NCBI GenBank assembly: GCA_003150315.1
Contig: QAML01000032.1
Span: 1-5,739, forward strand
Direction: 5' to 3'
Length of the DNA stretch: 5,739 nucleotides
Source of the DNA: Prevotellaceae bacterium
Lineage (GTDB): Bacteria > Bacteroidota > Bacteroidia > Bacteroidales > Bacteroidaceae
The translations under genes were made by a program, and so were the position numbers. Every line of letters begins with the position of its first letter. Within the stretch, counting starts at the first letter, position 1. The notes under the pieces are model-generated. The model ran no database searches and was not told the DNA's origin. It was given only the letters and a program-made list of their open reading frames with translations. Shown here in pieces: positions 3,864-5,739 of this stretch.

Positions 3864-3905
3864 AACCGCTTGATAAGGATATTAAAGTTAGGGGTGATAT
3901 GCAAT

Positions 3906-4646
3906 TTGTATATAAAAAGAGTATATGACCTTGGGTGGCTGAAGGAAGTGGCCAAATACTATCCGGGTAACTATGGAGCACCGGGAGTGAAGAGAGGGCC
4001 AAAGAGAAAGAGAACACCTGAGGACATAGAGAGGCAGAATAAGACCAACCGGGAGAAGAAAGTGCAGAGGTTGATCATGGCCAACTTCAAGGGGGGTGAT
4101 TGGCACCTGATCCTGAAGTACAAGAAAGACCTGAGGCCGGAGAGCTTCCGGGAGGCAAAGAAACAGATCCAGAAATTCCTTGCAGATATGAGAGGAGCTT
4201 ATAAGAAAGCCGGGAGGCAATTCAAATACATATATGTGACAGAGAGGGGCAAGCAGGGAGCCTGCCACCACCATCTGATCATTGAGGACATATCAGAGCC
4301 AGGGCTGAACACCACAAAGATGGTGCAGAAATACTGGAAATACGGATCAAAGGCATTCATCCCGCTGTATGAGGATGGAGAGTTTGAGAACCTGGCTGAG
4401 TACATAGTGAAGAAAGAGACCAAAGAGGAGCAGGACGGATGCACATATTCCAGGAGCAGGAATTTGATTGTACCGGAGCCTCAGCGGGAGAAGATCCACA
4501 GAAACAGATGGCAGAGAGAGCCAAAGCCGGAAAAAGGATGGTACATCATCAAGGATTCCATTGTGAACGGTATCAACCCGGTGACTGGATACCCATATCA
4601 GCATTACACCATGAGGAAAGTGGAGCCGGGAGGTGATTCAGGATGA
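3906..4646 (+). CDS. HUH-type rolling-circle replication protein (Rep), ORF2/G2P-like, ~246 aa
   Basis: This is a replication-initiation endonuclease that would nick the element's origin and start rolling-circle synthesis. TTG 3906 is my preferred start: GGGG (3891-3894) lies 11 nt upstream and the protein opens MYIKRVYDLGWLKEVAKYYP. GTG 3894 and TTG 3870 are in-frame alternatives. A basic linker (GVKRGPKRKRTPEDIERQNKTNREKK) precedes the catalytic domain: motif 1 WHLILKY (66-72), metal-binding HUH motif at HHH 121-123 in GACHHHLIIE (the middle residue is His rather than hydrophobic), and motif 3 AEYIVKK with the likely nucleophile Tyr166 and Lys169/170. The C-terminal SRSRNL.VPEP and GINPVTGYPYQHYT segments match the family of this type common in Clostridial integrative elements. 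It overlaps the next gene by ATGA and sits behind an antisense-regulated attenuator. Confidence 0.9.
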   Translation: MYIKRVYDLGWLKEVAKYYPGNYGAPGVKRGPKRKRTPEDIERQNKTNREKKVQRLIMANFKGGDWHLILKYKKDLRPESFREAKKQIQKFLADMRGAYKKAGRQFKYIYVTERGKQGACHHHLIIEDISEPGLNTTKMVQKYWKYGSKAFIPLYEDGEFENLAEYIVKKETKEEQDGCTYSRSRNLIVPEPQREKIHRNRWQREPKPEKGWYIIKDSIVNGINPVTGYPYQHYTMRKVEPGGDSG

Positions 4647-5083
4647 AATTTGATGTGAATATCTATGTGGAGACCACCTGGAAGGGCCCGGCCAGGAGAA
4701 AAGGCGTTGCCATGTGGCTTGTGGAGTACAAAAGGGCCGGAGAGTCAATCACCAGGCAGGGAATGATCCACCTGGATGATGGCACAGAGAACCAGGCCTC
4801 TCTCATGGCCATCACGGCGGCTGCAAAGATACTCACAAAAGAGTGCTCAATCCGGGTATTTACTCAATGTGAGCACATTTTGAACACAGTGGGGAACTTC
4901 TGGCATATACAGTGGCAGAAAAATGACTGGCACAACGCCAAAGGGAAGCCGGTGAAGAATGCGGAACTCTGGCAGCAGATGTTGGAAACCCTGGGAAAGC
5001 ATTCATATTCATTTCACAGCGGGCACCATGAATTTCAGAATGTGATGCAGATTGAGATCAGGAAGGAGATGGAGAAGAAATGA
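4643..5083 (+). CDS. RNase H-like fold protein, apparently catalytically inactive, 146 aa
   Basis: The start ATG 4643 overlaps the Rep stop (ATGA) and has GGAGGTGAT just upstream, so it is made with Rep. The order of elements is that of RNase HI: VNIYVETTWKGP (strand 1, where RNase H has a catalytic Asp), GTENQASLMAITAAAKIL (helix A), SIRVFTQCEHILNTV (strand 4), W..NDWHNAKGKPVKNAELWQQML (the typical basic-loop and KNxxLW motif), and FHSGHHE. The four carboxylates appear lost or changed: Glu10 for Asp10, Ser53 for Glu48, Gln75 for Asp70, and no Asp after the HH. It therefore probably binds RNA:DNA hybrid or branched DNA without cutting, perhaps as a Rep partner in replication. Similar proteins occur beside Rep in related elements (from recall, not a search). 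Confidence 0.8.
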   Translation: MKFDVNIYVETTWKGPARRKGVAMWLVEYKRAGESITRQGMIHLDDGTENQASLMAITAAAKILTKECSIRVFTQCEHILNTVGNFWHIQWQKNDWHNAKGKPVKNAELWQQMLETLGKHSYSFHSGHHEFQNVMQIEIRKEMEKK

Positions 5084-5409
5084 CAGAGCAGCAATGCCAT
5101 GATGCGGCGGCCAGAAGAGAATACCTGGACGGATACCGGCAGGAACCATGCCAGAGAATGCAGGAGATCAATGCGGTGAGAAATACCATCCTGGCAGCAG
5201 TACAGAAGCGGATCCCTGGAAAGAAGGGCATTGAGGCATCCAGGGAGATTGCAGATGAGGTGATGGATGCCATTGCCGAGAACTACAGAACCATCACAGA
5301 GGTGCATGAGATTGTTGAGGCGGTACGCCTGGGAATGGATGTGCAGATTGCGTATGCAGATCCTTCAGAGGATGAGCCGGATCCATACATTGTGAGGCCG
5401 TGTTGGTAG
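5080..5409 (+). CDS. Hypothetical early-operon protein, 109 aa
   Basis: The start ATG 5080 overlaps the preceding stop by ATGA, with AGGAGATGGAGAAG upstream, so translation is coupled to the RNase H-like gene. The product is soluble and mostly helical: MTEQQCHDAAARREYLDGYR, then QEINAVRNTILAAVQKRIPGKKGIEASREIADEVMDAI and TITEVHEIVEAVRLGMDVQ. It ends in an acidic, Pro-rich tail (PSEDEPDPYIVRPCW). No catalytic motif, signal or membrane segment is visible and I do not recognise the family. As the third gene of the Rep module it may be a replication or maintenance accessory, by position only. Confidence 0.8.
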   Translation: MTEQQCHDAAARREYLDGYRQEPCQRMQEINAVRNTILAAVQKRIPGKKGIEASREIADEVMDAIAENYRTITEVHEIVEAVRLGMDVQIAYADPSEDEPDPYIVRPCW

Positions 5410-5422
5410 GAAGGAGAAGAGA

Positions 5423-5739
5423 ATGGAAAAGGTGTATGTGTGCTCACAATATGGCACCAGAGGAGACCGGGTGGCCAACCTGGAAGCAGCAAAGTTTTAT
5501 TGCATAAAGGTGATTGAAGAGGGGAAAGTTCCGATCTGCCCACATCTGTTCTATGCCGGAGTGCTGAATGATGAGGTGAAGAGCCAGAGGGCAGCAGGCA
5601 TGGAGATGGGAATGGAGCTCCTGAAGGAATGCGGGGAGCTGAGGATCTTCAGCCACCTCTCAGAGGGAATGAAGGCAGAGATCCTGAAGGCAAAAGAAAT
5701 GGGCCTGCCGGTGACACTGGCAACCGATATGAGCCGGGA
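5423..5739 (+). CDS. DUF4406/DUF7768-type, nucleoside deoxyribosyltransferase-like protein (3' end outside window)
   Basis: The start ATG 5423 follows GGAAGGAGAAGAGA closely; 105 codons are present before the window ends. The sequence MEKVYVCSQYGTRGD, then ANLEAAKFYCIKVIEEGKVPICPHLFYAGVL, GMEMGMELLKECGELRIF and LSEGMKAEILKAKEMGLPV follows the Rossmann-like pattern of small phage/element proteins related to nucleoside 2-deoxyribosyltransferases. In these, a strand-1 VYVCSPYRG motif binds the sugar, and a Glu in the S.GM..EI segment (Glu86 here) aligns with the catalytic Glu. The family is poorly characterised. Activity on nucleosides or nucleotide-derived signals is inference. It starts 13 nt after the 109-aa gene and is clearly in the same operon. 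Confidence 0.82.
   Translation, partial: MEKVYVCSQYGTRGDRVANLEAAKFYCIKVIEEGKVPICPHLFYAGVLNDEVKSQRAAGMEMGMELLKECGELRIFSHLSEGMKAEILKAKEMGLPVTLATDMSR

Noticed and set aside
3703..3905. Reading the hairpins before Rep as a double-strand replication origin
   Set aside because: The hairpins are better explained as the terminators, antisense RNA and antiterminator. I see no identifiable nick-site motif, so the origin remains unplaced.
3899..3928. Nine-codon ATG frame just before the Rep coding region, behind the same GGGG RBS
   Set aside because: Probably a by-product of the RBS region; the Rep frame has a usable TTG 7 nt later. It could lower Rep initiation, but there is not enough to annotate it as a gene.
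3888..4274. Minus-strand 128-codon frame opposite Rep
   Set aside because: Shadow of the Rep coding strand; Rep has HUH and Tyr motifs and good context.
1..5739. CRISPR arrays, tRNA or rRNA genes, insertion sequences
   Set aside because: No regularly spaced repeats, no tRNA/rRNA-like sequence and no transposase or terminal repeats were seen.

Overview
The window looks like the control, integration and early-replication segment of a mobile genetic element (integrative element or prophage-like) from a Gram-positive Firmicute, most likely a gut Clostridia/Lachnospiraceae-type host. The reasons are strong AGGAGG-type ribosome binding sites before almost every gene, GTG/TTG starts backed by good Shine-Dalgarno sequences, heavy use of AGA/AGG arginine codons, dense ATGA-overlapping small genes, and protein families typical of such elements: serine recombinase, Cro/CI-type repressor, HUH replication protein and an RNase H-like protein. 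The assignment rests on sequence recall only; no database was searched.

Layout. The left arm (1-2208) is mostly on the minus strand. Reading leftwards it holds an XRE-family repressor (GTG start, 2208-1747), a two-helix membrane protein with a C-terminal zinc ribbon (1532-1005), an unrecognised 100-aa protein (994-692), and the N-terminal 185 codons of a serine recombinase (GTG start at 557, running off the left edge). One tentative 40-aa plus-strand gene (1624-1746) sits convergent to the repressor. A divergent control region (2209-2337) carries a consensus sigma-A promoter for the right arm, a weaker repressor promoter, and two candidate operators whose centres lie 63 bp apart.

The right arm (2338-5739) is a plus-strand early operon: 55-aa, 108-aa, 182-aa (zinc ribbon), 54-aa and 48-aa proteins, then a control region, an HUH-type rolling-circle replication protein (Rep), an RNase H-like protein that has lost its catalytic acids, a 109-aa protein, and the start of a DUF4406/DUF7768-type, nucleoside-deoxyribosyltransferase-like protein.

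The most interesting part is the 3703-3905 leader before Rep. On the minus strand it has a near-consensus promoter (TTGACT-N17-TATACT) followed about 60 nt later by a strong intrinsic terminator, predicting a ~68-nt antisense RNA. On the plus strand it has an intrinsic terminator just upstream of Rep, and an 11-bp alternative pairing that would swallow the 5' arm of that terminator. The antisense RNA covers the antiterminator half. This is the logic of countertranscript-driven transcription attenuation known from the rolling-circle plasmid pT181, here apparently applied to the Rep of an element that also encodes a recombinase and a phage-like repressor. A looser version of the same arrangement, an intrinsic terminator just before the recombinase ribosome binding site plus a candidate opposite-strand small RNA, lies at 571-690. 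Together these suggest that the element gates its early operon with the repressor and then gates Rep, and perhaps the recombinase, again at the RNA level.
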